Counted from the first letter of the stretch, positions 36,332 through 46,175 are shown. The stretch: DNA of 64,000 nucleotides from Microbulbifer aggregans (GCF_001750105.1 NZ_CP014143.1:496001-560000), one strand, 5' to 3'. Numbers and translations are program-made. Notes: generated by a model not told the origin, from the letters alone.

Positions 36332-37606
36332 ATGGAAATTATCAGTCAGTACGGGCATATCTTCCTGATCATGGCCTGTGTATTCGGCTTCTTCATGGCC
36401 TGGGGTGTGGGTGCCAACGATGTCGCCAACGCCATGGGCACCTCGGTGGGGTCCCGCGCCCTGACCATCAAGCAGGCGATCCTGATCGCCATGATTTTCG
36501 AGTTTGCCGGCGCCTACCTGGCCGGTGGCGAGGTGACGTCCACCATCCGCAAGGGCATCATCGACTCGGATATCTTCTCAGACCAACCTGAATTGCTGGT
36601 GTACGGCATGCTATCGGCGCTCCTGGCCGCGGGCACCTGGCTGTTGATTGCCAGTATCCTCGGCTGGCCGGTCTCTACCACACACTCCATCGTCGGTGCC
36701 ATCGTCGGTTTCTCCGCCGTCGGCATCTCCGTCGATGCCGTGGCCTGGGGCAAGGTGGGCAGCATTGTTGCAAGCTGGGTGGTATCACCCGTGCTGGCCG
36801 GCACCATATCCTTCCTGCTGTTCCGCAGTGTGCAGCGGCTGATCCTCAATACCGAGGACCCGTTTGCCAACGCCAAGCGCTATATCCCGCTCTACATGTT
36901 TGCCGTCGGCTGGATGATCGCCATGGTCACCCTGACCAAAGGCCTCAAGCATGTGTTCAAGGATGCGAATATCCAGCTGAACTTCCTCCAGGATGCTGGT
37001 ATCGCCGCCATTGCCGGCCTGATCGTCATGGGCATTGGTATCGTGATGCTGAAGCGCATCAAACGCGACCCCAGCCGCGAGAAGGACAACCGCTTCTACA
37101 ACGTGGAGCGGGTTTTCGCCATCCTGATGGTCTTTACCGCCTGCGCCATGGCGTTCGCTCACGGCTCCAACGACGTGGCCAACGCCGTCGGTCCGCTGGC
37201 TGCAGTGGTCAACACGGTGCAGATGGGCGCAGTGACCGCCAAGGCCACCATGCCCTCCTGGATTCTGCTGCTTGGTGGTGCCGGTATTGTGGTCGGCCTG
37301 GCCACTTACGGCTTCAAGGTAATGGCCACCATCGGCCGCAAGATCACCGAACTGACGCCGAGCCGTGGTTTCGCTGCCGAGCTGGGCGCGGCGGCCACGG
37401 TCGTGCTGGCCTCCGGCACCGGCCTGCCGATCTCCACCACCCACACCCTCGTCGGTGCGGTGCTGGGCGTGGGCCTGGCGCGGGGTATCGGCGCACTGAA
37501 CCTGCGCATGATTACCACCATCGCGGCGTCCTGGGTGGTCACCCTGCCCGCCGGCGCTGGTCTCGCTATCCTGTTTTTCTTCTTCTTCAAGGGCATCTTC
37601 GGCTAG
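36332..37606 (+). CDS. pit: Low-affinity inorganic phosphate transporter, Pit family
   Basis: Inner-membrane symporter for phosphate (metal-phosphate or H+-phosphate), 424 residues with about ten transmembrane helices. The duplicated PHO4 signature is clear: GVGANDVANAMGTSVGSRALT near residue 30 and AHGSNDVANAVGPLAAV near 280, plus the paired PVSTTHSIVGAIVGF and PISTTHTLVGAVLGVG. A central hydrophilic segment contains basic and acidic residues (KRIKRDPSREKDNRF). It is cotranscribed with the PhoU-like gene and closed by a strong terminator. Confidence 0.95.
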   Translation: MEIISQYGHIFLIMACVFGFFMAWGVGANDVANAMGTSVGSRALTIKQAILIAMIFEFAGAYLAGGEVTSTIRKGIIDSDIFSDQPELLVYGMLSALLAAGTWLLIASILGWPVSTTHSIVGAIVGFSAVGISVDAVAWGKVGSIVASWVVSPVLAGTISFLLFRSVQRLILNTEDPFANAKRYIPLYMFAVGWMIAMVTLTKGLKHVFKDANIQLNFLQDAGIAAIAGLIVMGIGIVMLKRIKRDPSREKDNRFYNVERVFAILMVFTACAMAFAHGSNDVANAVGPLAAVVNTVQMGAVTAKATMPSWILLLGGAGIVVGLATYGFKVMATIGRKITELTPSRGFAAELGAAATVVLASGTGLPISTTHTLVGAVLGVGLARGIGALNLRMITTIAASWVVTLPAGAGLAILFFFFFKGIFG

Positions 37607-37632
37607 CCGCCGACCTCTCAGCCCTGTTACAA

Positions 37633-37666
37633 AGGGGAGCGACGCCAAGCGTCGCTCCCCTTTTTT
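37633..37666 (+). terminator. Rho-independent terminator after pit
   Basis: Arms GGGGAGCGACGC and GCGTCGCTCCCC form a 12-bp stem with a 4-base loop, followed by six T. Confidence 0.93.
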
Positions 37667-37697
37667 ATTACGATAAAAAACGCACGTGGACACCACC

Positions 37698-38495
37698 ATG
37701 CGACTACCCATCTACCAGGCCGATGCCTTCACCAGCCGGATCTTCGGCGGTAACCCAGCGGCACTGGTGCCGTTCGAGCAGTGGCCTCATAACGAACTAC
37801 TGCAGCGGATCGCCACGGAAAACAATCTCTCCGAGACCGCCTTTACCGTGCCGGCAGAGGATGGTTTCGAATTGCGCTGGTTCACCCCCGCGGCGGAAGT
37901 GCCACTATGCGGCCACGCGACTCTCGCCACAGCGCACCTGCTGTGGACCCAGTTAGGATTTTCCCGAAATGAAATCCACTTCTCTACCCGCAGCGGACTC
38001 CTGACTGCCAGGCGCGAAGGTGACCGCATCGCGCTGGATTTCCCTGCACAAAAACTGCGCTCACTGAAGCTGGAATCGCAATTTACCGCGCCTTTCGCCG
38101 CAGAACCGCGCGAAGTGCTGGCCGAGGACGCCGACGGCGGCAAACTGCTGCTCGTCTTTGCCGACGCAGAGACGGTAGCCGCCCTGCAACCGGACTTTCG
38201 TGCAGTGGCGATCCTTCCCTATCAGGGGATTGTCTGCACCGCGGAGGGAAAGGGCTGCGACTTCGTCAGCCGTTTTTTTGCGCCCAATGTGGGAATCGAC
38301 GAGGATCCCGTCACCGGCTCCGCCCACACCCTGCTCACGCCTTTCTGGGCAGAGCGACTGGGAAAAACTGCCATGCAGGCGCAGCAGGTCTCGCCCCGTG
38401 GCGGCGAGCTGGAATGCGAACTGCAAGGCGAGCGGGTCATCCTGCGGGGCCGGGCAGTGACCTATCTGCGCGGGGAAATTTTCATCCAGGAATGA
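37698..38495 (+). CDS. PhzF-family isomerase/epimerase-like protein
   Basis: Cytoplasmic protein of 265 residues in the PhzF (diaminopimelate-epimerase-fold) family; characterised members isomerise phenazine precursors, but most have no known substrate. The N-terminal QADAFTSRIFGGNPAALVP, the catalytic-glutamate strand TENNLSETAF and the second-half DFVSRFFAPNVGIDEDPVTGSAHT are intact. The ATG at 37698 is preferred to a GTG at 37686; neither has an obvious Shine-Dalgarno sequence. It is convergent with a DUF6314-like gene. Confidence 0.9.
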   Translation: MRLPIYQADAFTSRIFGGNPAALVPFEQWPHNELLQRIATENNLSETAFTVPAEDGFELRWFTPAAEVPLCGHATLATAHLLWTQLGFSRNEIHFSTRSGLLTARREGDRIALDFPAQKLRSLKLESQFTAPFAAEPREVLAEDADGGKLLLVFADAETVAALQPDFRAVAILPYQGIVCTAEGKGCDFVSRFFAPNVGIDEDPVTGSAHTLLTPFWAERLGKTAMQAQQVSPRGGELECELQGERVILRGRAVTYLRGEIFIQE

Positions 38496-38504
38496 GCGGA
38501 CAGA

Positions 38505-38960
38505 TCACCAGTAGTGGTAGTGGAGTCTTTCCGCTTTGCGCGGGCCGCTAATGGCCCAGATCAGCTCAATCTCGCTGCCGTGAAACAGCAGGTCGGCGGT
38601 ATAGGTATCAGCCCCGCAGAGGTGAGGAGTCACCTGGCGCAGGCCATGGACAGTGACCGGGGCCAGCTCAAACAGCAACACCGGATCCTCCCGCCGCTGG
38701 TGTTCCAGCCGCACACGGTCCTCCAGGCGCCCCCAGCGGTAGCGGTTACGCATGGGCAGGGTGCGGCCGTCACTGCGGGTAAACTGCGCTTCTTCTTCAA
38801 ACAGCAGCAGATCGCCACAGCGGGACACTGCAACCTTACCGCGCCCATGGCCGTGCCAGTCCGTAGCGGAGCCGGCACTATTGCTGGCGGTAAAACTGAA
38901 TTCTGTGACTTTCGCGAGACGTGACCATAGCGCCTCGATGACTTTCTTTTGATCAACCAC
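38505..38960 (-). CDS. DUF6314-like protein of unknown function
   Basis: Small soluble protein of 151 residues with alternating beta-strands: a start with helix IEALWSRLAKV, then FSFTASNSAGSATDWHGHGRGKV, LLFEEEAQFT, RNRYRWG and TADLLFHGSEIELIWAISGPRK. I place it near DUF6314 by pattern; the function is unknown. The start is a GTG at 38960 without a strong Shine-Dalgarno sequence. It is divergent from the EamA transporter 13 bases away, an unusually close arrangement for divergent genes, so the promoters must overlap the coding regions or the true start is further in. Confidence 0.6.
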   Translation of the reverse strand: MVDQKKVIEALWSRLAKVTEFSFTASNSAGSATDWHGHGRGKVAVSRCGDLLLFEEEAQFTRSDGRTLPMRNRYRWGRLEDRVRLEHQRREDPVLLFELAPVTVHGLRQVTPHLCGADTYTADLLFHGSEIELIWAISGPRKAERLHYHYW

Positions 38961-38973
38961 TGACTAGGAAACC

Positions 38974-39837
38974 ATGTCGCTACTGATTTTCGTCACTGTG
39001 CTCTGGGCCTTTTCATTCAGCCTAATCGGCGTTTATCTGGCCGGCCAGGTGGACAGCTATTTTGCCGTACTTACCCGCATCCTGTTGGCCGGACTGGCGT
39101 TCCTGCCCGCCTTTCGCTGGCGTGGCTGCGACCGACGCACGGCTCTGGGGCTGATGGCCATTGGTGCGGTGCAACTGGGTCTGATGTACCTGTTCTACTA
39201 CCAATCGTTCCTGCTGCTCAGTGTACCGGAAGTACTGCTGTTCACGATTTTCACCCCGGTTTACATCGCGGTCTTCTATGACTTGCTGGAACGGCGCTTC
39301 TCTCCCTGGAACCTGCTGATTGCGGCCGTCGCTGTTGCGGGTGCCGCCATCATCCGCTGGGACCAGCCTGCCGGTAGCTTCTGGGGCGGGTTCCTCGTCG
39401 TGCAGGGGGCCAATATCTGCTTCGCTGCGGGGCAGGTAGCTTACAAACAGTTTATGCAGCGCCGGCCAGCCCTGCAGGCCCACACCGCCTTTGCCTGGTT
39501 CTATCTCGGTGCAGGTATCGTTGCTGTGGCAGCCTGGGGCCTGCTCGGGCAACCAGCCTATCCGGGCACCCCGACACAATGGGCGGTGCTACTTTGGCTG
39601 GGACTGGTTGCCTCCGGACTCGGCTACTACCTGTGGAACCAGGGTGCAACCCGGGTCTCGGCGGGTACCCTGGCCGCCATGAACAACGCACTGATTCCCG
39701 CAGGGCTGCTGGTAAATCTGTTAATCTGGAATCGGGACGCGGACCTTCCCCGACTCGCGCTGGGTGGCGTCGTCATCGTCACCTCGGTGCTAATCAGCGA
39801 ATGGAGAGTCCGGAAAGGCACACAAGCGGCCAAATAA
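38974..39837 (+). CDS. EamA-family drug/metabolite transporter
   Basis: Inner-membrane transporter of 287 residues with ten predicted helices in two EamA repeats. The first repeat contains LLIFVTVLWAFSFSLIGVYLA and YYQSFLLLSVPEVLLFTIFTPVYIA. The second starts at FWGGFLVVQGANICFAAGQVAY and ends in GGVVIVTSVLIS. EamA proteins export amino acids, purines or other metabolites; no substrate can be assigned. It is 16 bases upstream of argE on the same strand, which hints at a link to amino-acid metabolism. Confidence 0.87.
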   Translation: MSLLIFVTVLWAFSFSLIGVYLAGQVDSYFAVLTRILLAGLAFLPAFRWRGCDRRTALGLMAIGAVQLGLMYLFYYQSFLLLSVPEVLLFTIFTPVYIAVFYDLLERRFSPWNLLIAAVAVAGAAIIRWDQPAGSFWGGFLVVQGANICFAAGQVAYKQFMQRRPALQAHTAFAWFYLGAGIVAVAAWGLLGQPAYPGTPTQWAVLLWLGLVASGLGYYLWNQGATRVSAGTLAAMNNALIPAGLLVNLLIWNRDADLPRLALGGVVIVTSVLISEWRVRKGTQAAK

Positions 39838-39853
39838 ATGGCAGGGAATCCTC

Positions 39854-41014
39854 ATGGCTGACACGCTTCCGAATCTCAAGCAGCAGCTTGCGCAGCTGGT
39901 GGCAAGCCCCAGTGTCAGCGCCACCGATCCGAAACTGGATATGGGCAACCGCGGGGTAGTGGAGTTGCTGGCAGCCTGGCTGGAGACTCTCGGCTTTGCC
40001 GTCGAGTTGATGCCACTCCCCGACCAGCCCCACAAAGCCAACCTGATTGCCACCCTTTCCAGCGGTGGTCCCGCCGATGGCGGATTAGTGCTCGCGGGCC
40101 ACACCGATACCGTCCCCTACGATGAGGGGCTCTGGCAATCAGATCCATTCAAGCTGGACGATCGTGACAGCCGCTTTTACGGTCTCGGCAGTACCGACAT
40201 GAAAGGCTTCTTTCCCATTGCCATCGAGGCCGCCAAGACGTTTGTCGGCAAACCCCTGCGACAGCCGCTGATCATCCTCGCCACCGCCGATGAAGAAACT
40301 TCCATGGCCGGCGCCCGCGCTCTGGTTGACGCCGGACGACCCAAGGCCCGCTATGCAGTGATTGGCGAACCGACCGGGCTCAAGCCCATACACATGCACA
40401 AGGGCATGATGATGGAGTCGGTGCGCATCAGCGGAAAGTCCGGCCACTCCTCCAATCCGGCCCTCGGGGCCAATGCGCTGGAAGCCATGCACGACGCAAT
40501 CGCCACACTCCTGCGTGTCCGCGCCGAGTGGCAGGCCCAGTATCGCAATCCCGGTTTTGCCGTACCCGTACCCACCATGAACCTGGGCTGTATCCACGGT
40601 GGCGATAACCCCAACCGCATCTGCGGGCACACAGAACTGCAGTTCGATGTACGCCCACTACCTGGCATGATGCTTGACGATCTGCGCGCGGAACTGGACC
40701 GGCGGCTGCATGCCGCAGTTCAGGATGAAAAGCTTACGCTGGACTACGGCCCGATTTTTCTCGGCACCGAAGCCTTTGCCCAGGACCGGGCATCGGAACT
40801 GGTCAAGGTTGCGGAGAAGCTCACGGGCCACAGCGCTGAGAGCGTTGCTTTCGCCACCGAGGCTCCGTATTTCAAGAGTATGGGGATGGAGACGATTGTG
40901 CTGGGCCCGGGGGATATCGATCAGGCCCACCAGCCGGACGAGTACCTGGGGCAAGAGAGAATCCAGCCGATGGTGAAGGTATTGGAAGGGTTGATCAATC
41001 AATTCTGCCTCTGA
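39854..41014 (+). CDS. argE: Acetylornithine deacetylase
   Basis: M20-family zinc hydrolase that removes acetate from N-acetylornithine to give ornithine in linear arginine synthesis. The 386 residues show the metal-ligand motifs LAGHTDTVPYDEGLW (His and Asp near residue 80), GLGSTDMKGF near 113, TADEETSMAGA near 145 with the general-base Glu, and IGEPTGLKPIHMHKGMMM near 175. The late ligand lies in FATEAPYFKSMG or nearby. The neighbour argA is two genes downstream, as in Pseudomonas-like genomes. Confidence 0.93.
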   Translation: MADTLPNLKQQLAQLVASPSVSATDPKLDMGNRGVVELLAAWLETLGFAVELMPLPDQPHKANLIATLSSGGPADGGLVLAGHTDTVPYDEGLWQSDPFKLDDRDSRFYGLGSTDMKGFFPIAIEAAKTFVGKPLRQPLIILATADEETSMAGARALVDAGRPKARYAVIGEPTGLKPIHMHKGMMMESVRISGKSGHSSNPALGANALEAMHDAIATLLRVRAEWQAQYRNPGFAVPVPTMNLGCIHGGDNPNRICGHTELQFDVRPLPGMMLDDLRAELDRRLHAAVQDEKLTLDYGPIFLGTEAFAQDRASELVKVAEKLTGHSAESVAFATEAPYFKSMGMETIVLGPGDIDQAHQPDEYLGQERIQPMVKVLEGLINQFCL

Positions 41015-41063
41015 GAGATCCATCGATTGTCAGCGGCCCGACGACATCAACAGGGACCCAAAA

Positions 41064-41930
41064 TTGAAATTTCTGTTACCGGGCCTGCTTCTGTTGCTGC
41101 CCCTTCTCAGTACTGCGGCATCCATGCAGCCCGGCTTCCACATCCCGAGAACGGAAGTACTCGGTGTGCGGGATGAGCGAGCCGGCAGGGACTACGAACT
41201 CTTCATCAAGCTGCCACGCAGTTACAGCAATCCGGAGACCAGGCAGAAACACTACCCCGTTATCTATCTGACGGATGCGATGTACACGTTTCAGATCGTG
41301 TCTGGTGCCACACGCTTCCCAATGGCCGTCGGTAAAATGCGGGAAGCAATTATTGTCGGAGTATCCTGGCAAAAGGGGATTCATTCCACGCCAAGCCGCG
41401 TCCGGGACTACACGCCTTTCCACGAGCCGAGCTGGAAATTAGAGACGGGCAAGGCCGAGGCTCACCTGAGATTTTTTAGAGAAAAGGTTTTCCCCAAAGT
41501 AGAGCAACGCTTTCCAGTCGATGCAGGAAACCGGACTTACGTGGGAAACTCCCTCGGCGGTTTGCTCGGAGCCTATGCATTGGTTGAACATCCGGATATG
41601 TTTCACAACTATGTCATCGGCAGCCCGTCCCTCTGGTTCAACAATGGGAGGCTTTTCTCCCTGCTCGATCGACCACGGGAGAAAAACGAAAGTCTCAAAC
41701 ACCGAGTATTTCTCGCGGTAGGCAGCCTCGAACGAGCTGGCTCACAGTCTGACTCACAGCCCGACATGGTTGCAGATACGGAGCGCTTCTATCGTGCACT
41801 CCGCTCAAAAAATTATCCCGGACTCACGCTCGAGTTCAGGGTAATCGAGGGGGCGACACATGAGACTGCCTTCCCAACAACGGCGGCACAGGGGCTTTAC
41901 TGGCTTTTCAAAACCAGTGAGGAGGCCTGA
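41064..41930 (+). CDS. Secreted alpha/beta-hydrolase, esterase-D/IroE-like
   Basis: Exported esterase-like protein of 288 residues with a signal peptide (MKFLLPGLLLLLPLLSTAAS). The hydrolase core shows YPVIYLTDAMYTF, the nucleophile elbow GNSLGGLLGAYAL near residue 159, and a late GATHETAFPTTAA with the catalytic His. The family includes ferri-siderophore esterases (IroE, Fes-like) and S-formylglutathione hydrolase relatives. The start codon is TTG at 41064 with GGGA 8 bases upstream. It sits between argE and argA on the same strand but has no obvious role in arginine synthesis. Confidence 0.82.
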   Translation: MKFLLPGLLLLLPLLSTAASMQPGFHIPRTEVLGVRDERAGRDYELFIKLPRSYSNPETRQKHYPVIYLTDAMYTFQIVSGATRFPMAVGKMREAIIVGVSWQKGIHSTPSRVRDYTPFHEPSWKLETGKAEAHLRFFREKVFPKVEQRFPVDAGNRTYVGNSLGGLLGAYALVEHPDMFHNYVIGSPSLWFNNGRLFSLLDRPREKNESLKHRVFLAVGSLERAGSQSDSQPDMVADTERFYRALRSKNYPGLTLEFRVIEGATHETAFPTTAAQGLYWLFKTSEEA

Positions 41931-41990
41931 ATCAGCCCGCTGGATAAAAGTGCGGTATATTCACAGTAACTGAACACGGACCATTTCCGA

Positions 41991-43307
41991 GTGAGCGACA
42001 ACAAAGCCCCATTACATTGGTTCCGCCACGCCGCGCCCTATATCAATGATCTGCGCAGCCGTACGCTGGTGCTCGCCGTACCCGGTGATGCGCTGGAACA
42101 CGCCAACTTTCGCAGCCTGATCCATGACATGGCACTTCTGGCCAGCCTGGGCGTGCGCCTGGTTGTCGTCCATGGCGCACGCCCACAAGTCAACCAAGCC
42201 CTGGACGAGCGGAAGCTTTCACAACGCTTTCACGGCAGCAATCGGGTGACCGATCGCGAGACCCTGGAGGTGATCAAGGCCGCAGTGGGGAAACTGCGCT
42301 TTGATATTGAAGCGGCTTTTTCCCAGGGACTACCGGACTCACCGATGGCACGCTCTGCGCTCAAAGTGGTGTCGGGAAACTTTGTTACCGCGCGACCGAT
42401 CGGCGTACTCGATGGAATCGATCTAGGCTGGACCGGTTCCGTAAGACGAATGGAAGTGAACACCATCCGCCAGATCCTGGACCAGGGCGGGCTGGTGCTG
42501 CTCTCGCCCCTTGGAACCTCACTCACGGGAGAGCTGTTTAATCTCAATTACCTGGATCTAGCCGCCGAGGCAGCGCGCACACTGCAGGCTGAGAAATTGG
42601 TGATTTTCCGCGAGTCGCCACAGCTACTGGTGGACGATAGCCCGGTGCAGGAACTGAGCCTGGTCCAGGCTGAACAGGTTGCAGCCCGGACCGATAGCGC
42701 TGCGTTACGCTGCGCGATTCAGGCCTGCAACGCCGGCATTCCCCGCACCCACCTGTTGAGCTACACCCAGGACGGCGCCCTGGTACAGGAGCTGTTCAGC
42801 CGCGAGGGTACCGGGACCATGGTCTACCGGGACAGCTATGAAGTGGTACGACGGGCCCGGATCACCGATGTCGGCGGCATTCTCGGACTGATCCGTCCAC
42901 TGGAAAAACAGGGCATTCTGGTGCGGCGCTCCAGGGAGAAGCTGGAGGCCGAGATCGAGCACTTTACGCTGGTGGAAGTGGATGGCACACCGGTCGCCTG
43001 TGCCGCCCTGTACCCCATTGCCGATGAGAGTGGTGCAAACGTCGCTGCGGAAATCGCCTGTGTTGCTATCCACCCCGATTTTCGCGGCGGTGGCAGGGGT
43101 GCCAAGCTTCTACATCACCTGGAACGACAGGCGGCGGTGCTCGGGATCCGCGAACTGTACGTTCTCACCACCCAGGCGGAGCACTGGTTCATCGAGCGCG
43201 GCTTTGAGCAGATAGAGGTACGGTACCTGCCCACAGCGCGACAGTCGCTGTACAACATCCAGCGAAACTCCCGCGTATTACGCAAGGTCCTCCAGCTCGC
43301 AAACTGA
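41991..43307 (+). CDS. argA: N-acetylglutamate synthase
   Basis: First enzyme of arginine synthesis, usually feedback-inhibited by arginine. The 438 residues carry an N-terminal amino-acid-kinase-like regulatory domain (MALLASLGVRLVVVHGARPQVNQAL, given as landmark, plus SGNFVTARPIGVLDG) and a C-terminal GNAT domain (AEIACVAIHPDFRGGGRGAKLL). The start is a GTG at 41991. A weak inverted repeat (AACGCA/TGCGTT, 43332-43353) follows the stop and could help end transcription. Confidence 0.94.
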   Translation: MSDNKAPLHWFRHAAPYINDLRSRTLVLAVPGDALEHANFRSLIHDMALLASLGVRLVVVHGARPQVNQALDERKLSQRFHGSNRVTDRETLEVIKAAVGKLRFDIEAAFSQGLPDSPMARSALKVVSGNFVTARPIGVLDGIDLGWTGSVRRMEVNTIRQILDQGGLVLLSPLGTSLTGELFNLNYLDLAAEAARTLQAEKLVIFRESPQLLVDDSPVQELSLVQAEQVAARTDSAALRCAIQACNAGIPRTHLLSYTQDGALVQELFSREGTGTMVYRDSYEVVRRARITDVGGILGLIRPLEKQGILVRRSREKLEAEIEHFTLVEVDGTPVACAALYPIADESGANVAAEIACVAIHPDFRGGGRGAKLLHHLERQAAVLGIRELYVLTTQAEHWFIERGFEQIEVRYLPTARQSLYNIQRNSRVLRKVLQLAN

Positions 43308-43446
43308 TTGCTAGCTGGAGGCTATAAACAAAACGCACATCCTAATCTGCGTTCAATTTGTCTTATTCAGCGCGAAATCATCCCGGCTCAAATGCTTTTT
43401 TGTTAAAGTAACGCTCCCGATTTACTGAATCTAGCCGGAACGTTTT

Positions 43447-45282
43447 ATGCCAGCTTATCGCTCCCGCACCACCACCGCCGGCCGCAACATGGCCGGCGCC
43501 CGGGCCCTCTGGCGGGCCACGGGAATGAAGGATGATGACTTCCAGAAACCCATCATCGCCGTTGCCAATTCCTTTACCCAGTTCGTGCCCGGGCACGTGC
43601 ATCTGAAGGACATGGGACAGCTGGTGGCCCGCGAGATCGAGCGCGCAGGGGGGGTGGCAAAAGAGTTCAATACCATCGCCGTCGACGACGGCATCGCCAT
43701 GGGCCATGACGGTATGCTTTACAGCCTGCCGAGCCGCGAGATCATCGCCGATTCCGTGGAGTACATGGTCAACGCTCACTGCGCAGACGCACTGGTGTGC
43801 ATTTCAAACTGCGACAAGATTACGCCCGGGATGTTGATGGCAGCGATGCGGCTCAATATTCCGGTGATCTTCGTTTCGGGCGGGCCGATGGAAGCAGGCA
43901 AGACCAAGTTGGCGGAGCACAAGCTGGATCTCGTGGATGCCATGGTCATAGCGGCCACCGATTCCGCCAGCGACGACGAGGTGGCCGAGTATGAGCGCTC
44001 CGCCTGCCCCACCTGTGGCTCCTGCTCCGGCATGTTCACCGCCAACTCTATGAACTGCCTTACCGAGGCACTGGGCCTGTCCCTGCCCGGCAACGGCACG
44101 CTGCTCGCCACTCACGCCGACCGGGAGCAGCTGTTCCTGCGCGCCGGGCGGGAAATCGTTGCGCTGGCGAAACGCTACTACGAAAGTGACGACGAAACCG
44201 CCCTACCACGCACCATCGCCAACCGGGCGGCTTTCGAAAATGCCATGGCGCTGGATATCGCCATGGGCGGCTCTACCAATACCATCTTGCACCTGCTGGC
44301 CGCCGCTCAGGAGGGCCTGGTTGCTTTTGACCTGGCTGATATCGATCGCCTCTCGCGCAAGATCCCGCAGCTGTGCAAGGTGGCTCCGAACACACAGAAA
44401 TACCATATCGAAGATGTGCACCGGGCCGGCGGCGTGATGGCCATTCTGGGTGAACTGGAGGCGGCGCAGTTGATTGATGGATCCCTGCCGACTGTACACA
44501 GTGAGTCGCTGCGCAGCGCGCTGGACCAGTGGGATATCCGCCGTACCGATGCTCCTGAAGTGCATGAATTTTATCGGGCAGGTCCGGCCGGCATTCCCAC
44601 CCAGACCGCTTTCAGCCAGGCCTGCCGCTGGCCGACACTCGACGGCGATCGTCGCACAGGCTGCATCCGCTCTGCAGACCATGCCTACTCCAGCGAGGGC
44701 GGGCTGGCAGTGCTGTTTGGCAATCTTGCGCCCAATGGCTGTGTGGTAAAGACGTCCGGCGTCGAGGAGTCGCTGTGGAAGTTTGAGGGCCCGGCACATG
44801 TCGTCGAGAGCCAGGAAACGGCGGTGAAGCACATCCTCGATGGCGAGGTGAAGGAAGGCGAAGCGGTTATCGTGCGCTATGAGGGGCCCAAAGGTGGTCC
44901 CGGGATGCAGGAAATGCTCTATCCCACCAGTTATCTCAAATCCAGAGGACTCGGCCAGTCCTGTGCGCTGATTACAGACGGTCGTTTTTCCGGCGGAACC
45001 TCCGGCCTGTCCATCGGACATGTATCGCCGGAGGCAGCTGCCGGCGGCAATATCGCGCTGGTAGAGGACGGCGATACCATTCGTATCGATATTCCCGCAC
45101 GCACGATTGACGTCGTTGTGAGTGAAGAGGAATTACAGCGGCGACGGGAGGCAATGGAGCAATCTGGTGCTGAGGCCTGGAAGCCCAGGGAACAACGACC
45201 GCGAAAAGTCAGCACCGCACTCAAGGCCTACGCAATGCTGGCGACCAGCGCCGACCGGGGTGCGGTCAGGGATCTTGGCTGA
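43447..45282 (+). CDS. ilvD: Dihydroxy-acid dehydratase
   Basis: Iron-sulfur enzyme for the third step of branched-chain amino-acid synthesis. The 611 residues match the E. coli-type enzyme. Cluster cysteines are seen in [12 protein letters not shown] near residue 122 and [19 protein letters not shown] near 195. [21 protein letters not shown] and the C-terminal [12 protein letters not shown] and [19 protein letters not shown] are also diagnostic. It begins 139 bases after argA, with GGAA 7 bases before the ATG, and ends before a strong terminator, so it may be transcribed separately. Confidence 0.96.
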   Translation: MPAYRSRTTTAGRNMAGARALWRATGMKDDDFQKPIIAVANSFTQFVPGHVHLKDMGQLVAREIERAGGVAKEFNTIAVDDGIAMGHDGMLYSLPSREIIADSVEYMVNAHCADALVCISNCDKITPGMLMAAMRLNIPVIFVSGGPMEAGKTKLAEHKLDLVDAMVIAATDSASDDEVAEYERSACPTCGSCSGMFTANSMNCLTEALGLSLPGNGTLLATHADREQLFLRAGREIVALAKRYYESDDETALPRTIANRAAFENAMALDIAMGGSTNTILHLLAAAQEGLVAFDLADIDRLSRKIPQLCKVAPNTQKYHIEDVHRAGGVMAILGELEAAQLIDGSLPTVHSESLRSALDQWDIRRTDAPEVHEFYRAGPAGIPTQTAFSQACRWPTLDGDRRTGCIRSADHAYSSEGGLAVLFGNLAPNGCVVKTSGVEESLWKFEGPAHVVESQETAVKHILDGEVKEGEAVIVRYEGPKGGPGMQEMLYPTSYLKSRGLGQSCALITDGRFSGGTSGLSIGHVSPEAAAGGNIALVEDGDTIRIDIPARTIDVVVSEEELQRRREAMEQSGAEAWKPREQRPRKVSTALKAYAMLATSADRGAVRDLG

Positions 45283-45319
45283 GTAACTACTTCGTTCTGC
45301 CGGGCCTAAGCATAAGAGA

Positions 45320-45350
45320 CAGGCGGCGCATAGCGCCGCCTGTTATTTTT
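45320..45350 (+). terminator. Rho-independent terminator after ilvD
   Basis: Arms CAGGCGGCGC and GCGCCGCCTG with a 3-base loop, followed by TTATTTTTT. Confidence 0.9.
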
Positions 45351-45359
45351 TAGCTGACC

Positions 45360-46010
45360 TCACTCCGCCAGCTTGAAGCGAATGCGATTGCGCACACCAT
45401 GTCGCACCACAGGCTTGCCATCCTGCTGCTGCGGCCGATACTTGAACCGCTCTACCGCCGTGATTGCCGCTCGATTGAATACGTCAGTCGGATTACCGGC
45501 ACTGTCATACCCCCCGACAACGATCGGATTAAGCACATTCCCAGCCCTACCGATGCTGAACTCAACCACCACGTAACCCTCGATTCCCTGCCGCAAGGCA
45601 GTGCGGGGATAGCGGGGTGCAGGCTTGAAGATTGGCACAGGCCCACTGTCGGCAAGCACCGGCCCAAGTTTCTCCCCCTCCGGCGCTGGCGGTGCAATCA
45701 CGATCGCAGGATTTGCCGGATCAATTTCCGTGCGGGCTTTAGGTGGCATTGGTTGTGGCTGCGGATCCGCTACTTTCTGCGGCGGCTCAAAGCGATTCAC
45801 CGTTGGCTTGAGTACCGGCAAGTGAATATCTTCGACTTTGATGGACTGCTCGGAATCGGGAGCCCTGTACTCCGTAGCGATCAGCTGACTCATAAGCAAA
45901 ATCAGCAACAGCGTAACCAGGGCAGCAAGCAGCCAATTCTGAAATGAGCGGATCAGAGAGCGATCGGATTGAACAAAATAGAATGGATTTAGCGAATAAG
46001 CTTTGACCAT
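45360..46010 (-). CDS. TonB-family protein, separate gene
   Basis: Energy transducer of 216 residues, anchored by one inner-membrane helix (WLLAALVTLLLILLMSQLIA) after a 30-residue cytoplasmic tail, with a Pro-rich periplasmic spacer (VADPQPQPMPPKA) and a C-terminal TonB domain (PAPRYPRTALRQGIEGYVVVEF, ending YRPQQQDGKPV). The usual S-x-H-x5 signature of classic TonB helices is not obvious. It is downstream of a complete exbB-exbD-tonB operon but separated by a bidirectional terminator, and has its own strong GGAGAGG site. The ATG at 46010 is chosen over 46064 for that reason. It may serve a different subset of TonB receptors. Confidence 0.88.
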   Translation of the reverse strand: MVKAYSLNPFYFVQSDRSLIRSFQNWLLAALVTLLLILLMSQLIATEYRAPDSEQSIKVEDIHLPVLKPTVNRFEPPQKVADPQPQPMPPKARTEIDPANPAIVIAPPAPEGEKLGPVLADSGPVPIFKPAPRYPRTALRQGIEGYVVVEFSIGRAGNVLNPIVVGGYDSAGNPTDVFNRAAITAVERFKYRPQQQDGKPVVRHGVRNRIRFKLAE

Positions 46011-46046
46011 AACACCTCTCCTCATTGTTATTAGGGTGTTAATTGA

Positions 46047-46101
46047 GGCAGTGGAAACTGCCATTGATGGAAAAGCTGATCAGCTACTTTAACTAATTAG
46101 T
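46047..46101. promoter_or_regulatory. Three adjacent palindromes upstream of the separate tonB gene
   Basis: GGCAGT/ACTGCC with a 4-base spacer (46047-46062), GCTGATCAGC (46075-46084) and ACTAATTAGT (46092-46101) are each perfect. They lie 37-91 bases before the tonB ATG at 46010. They do not resemble the Fur box. Operator sites for one or more repressors are possible. Confidence 0.4.
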
Positions 46102-46175
46102 CGAAAATAACGCTTTTGCAAATTATTCCCGATTGCATGTAGATCATTTGAGCAACCCGCCCAAATAAAAGGCAC

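Noticed and set aside
46011..46175. Searched for a Fur box near the separate tonB gene
   Set aside because: The palindromes present do not match the GATAATGATAATCATTATC pattern even loosely.
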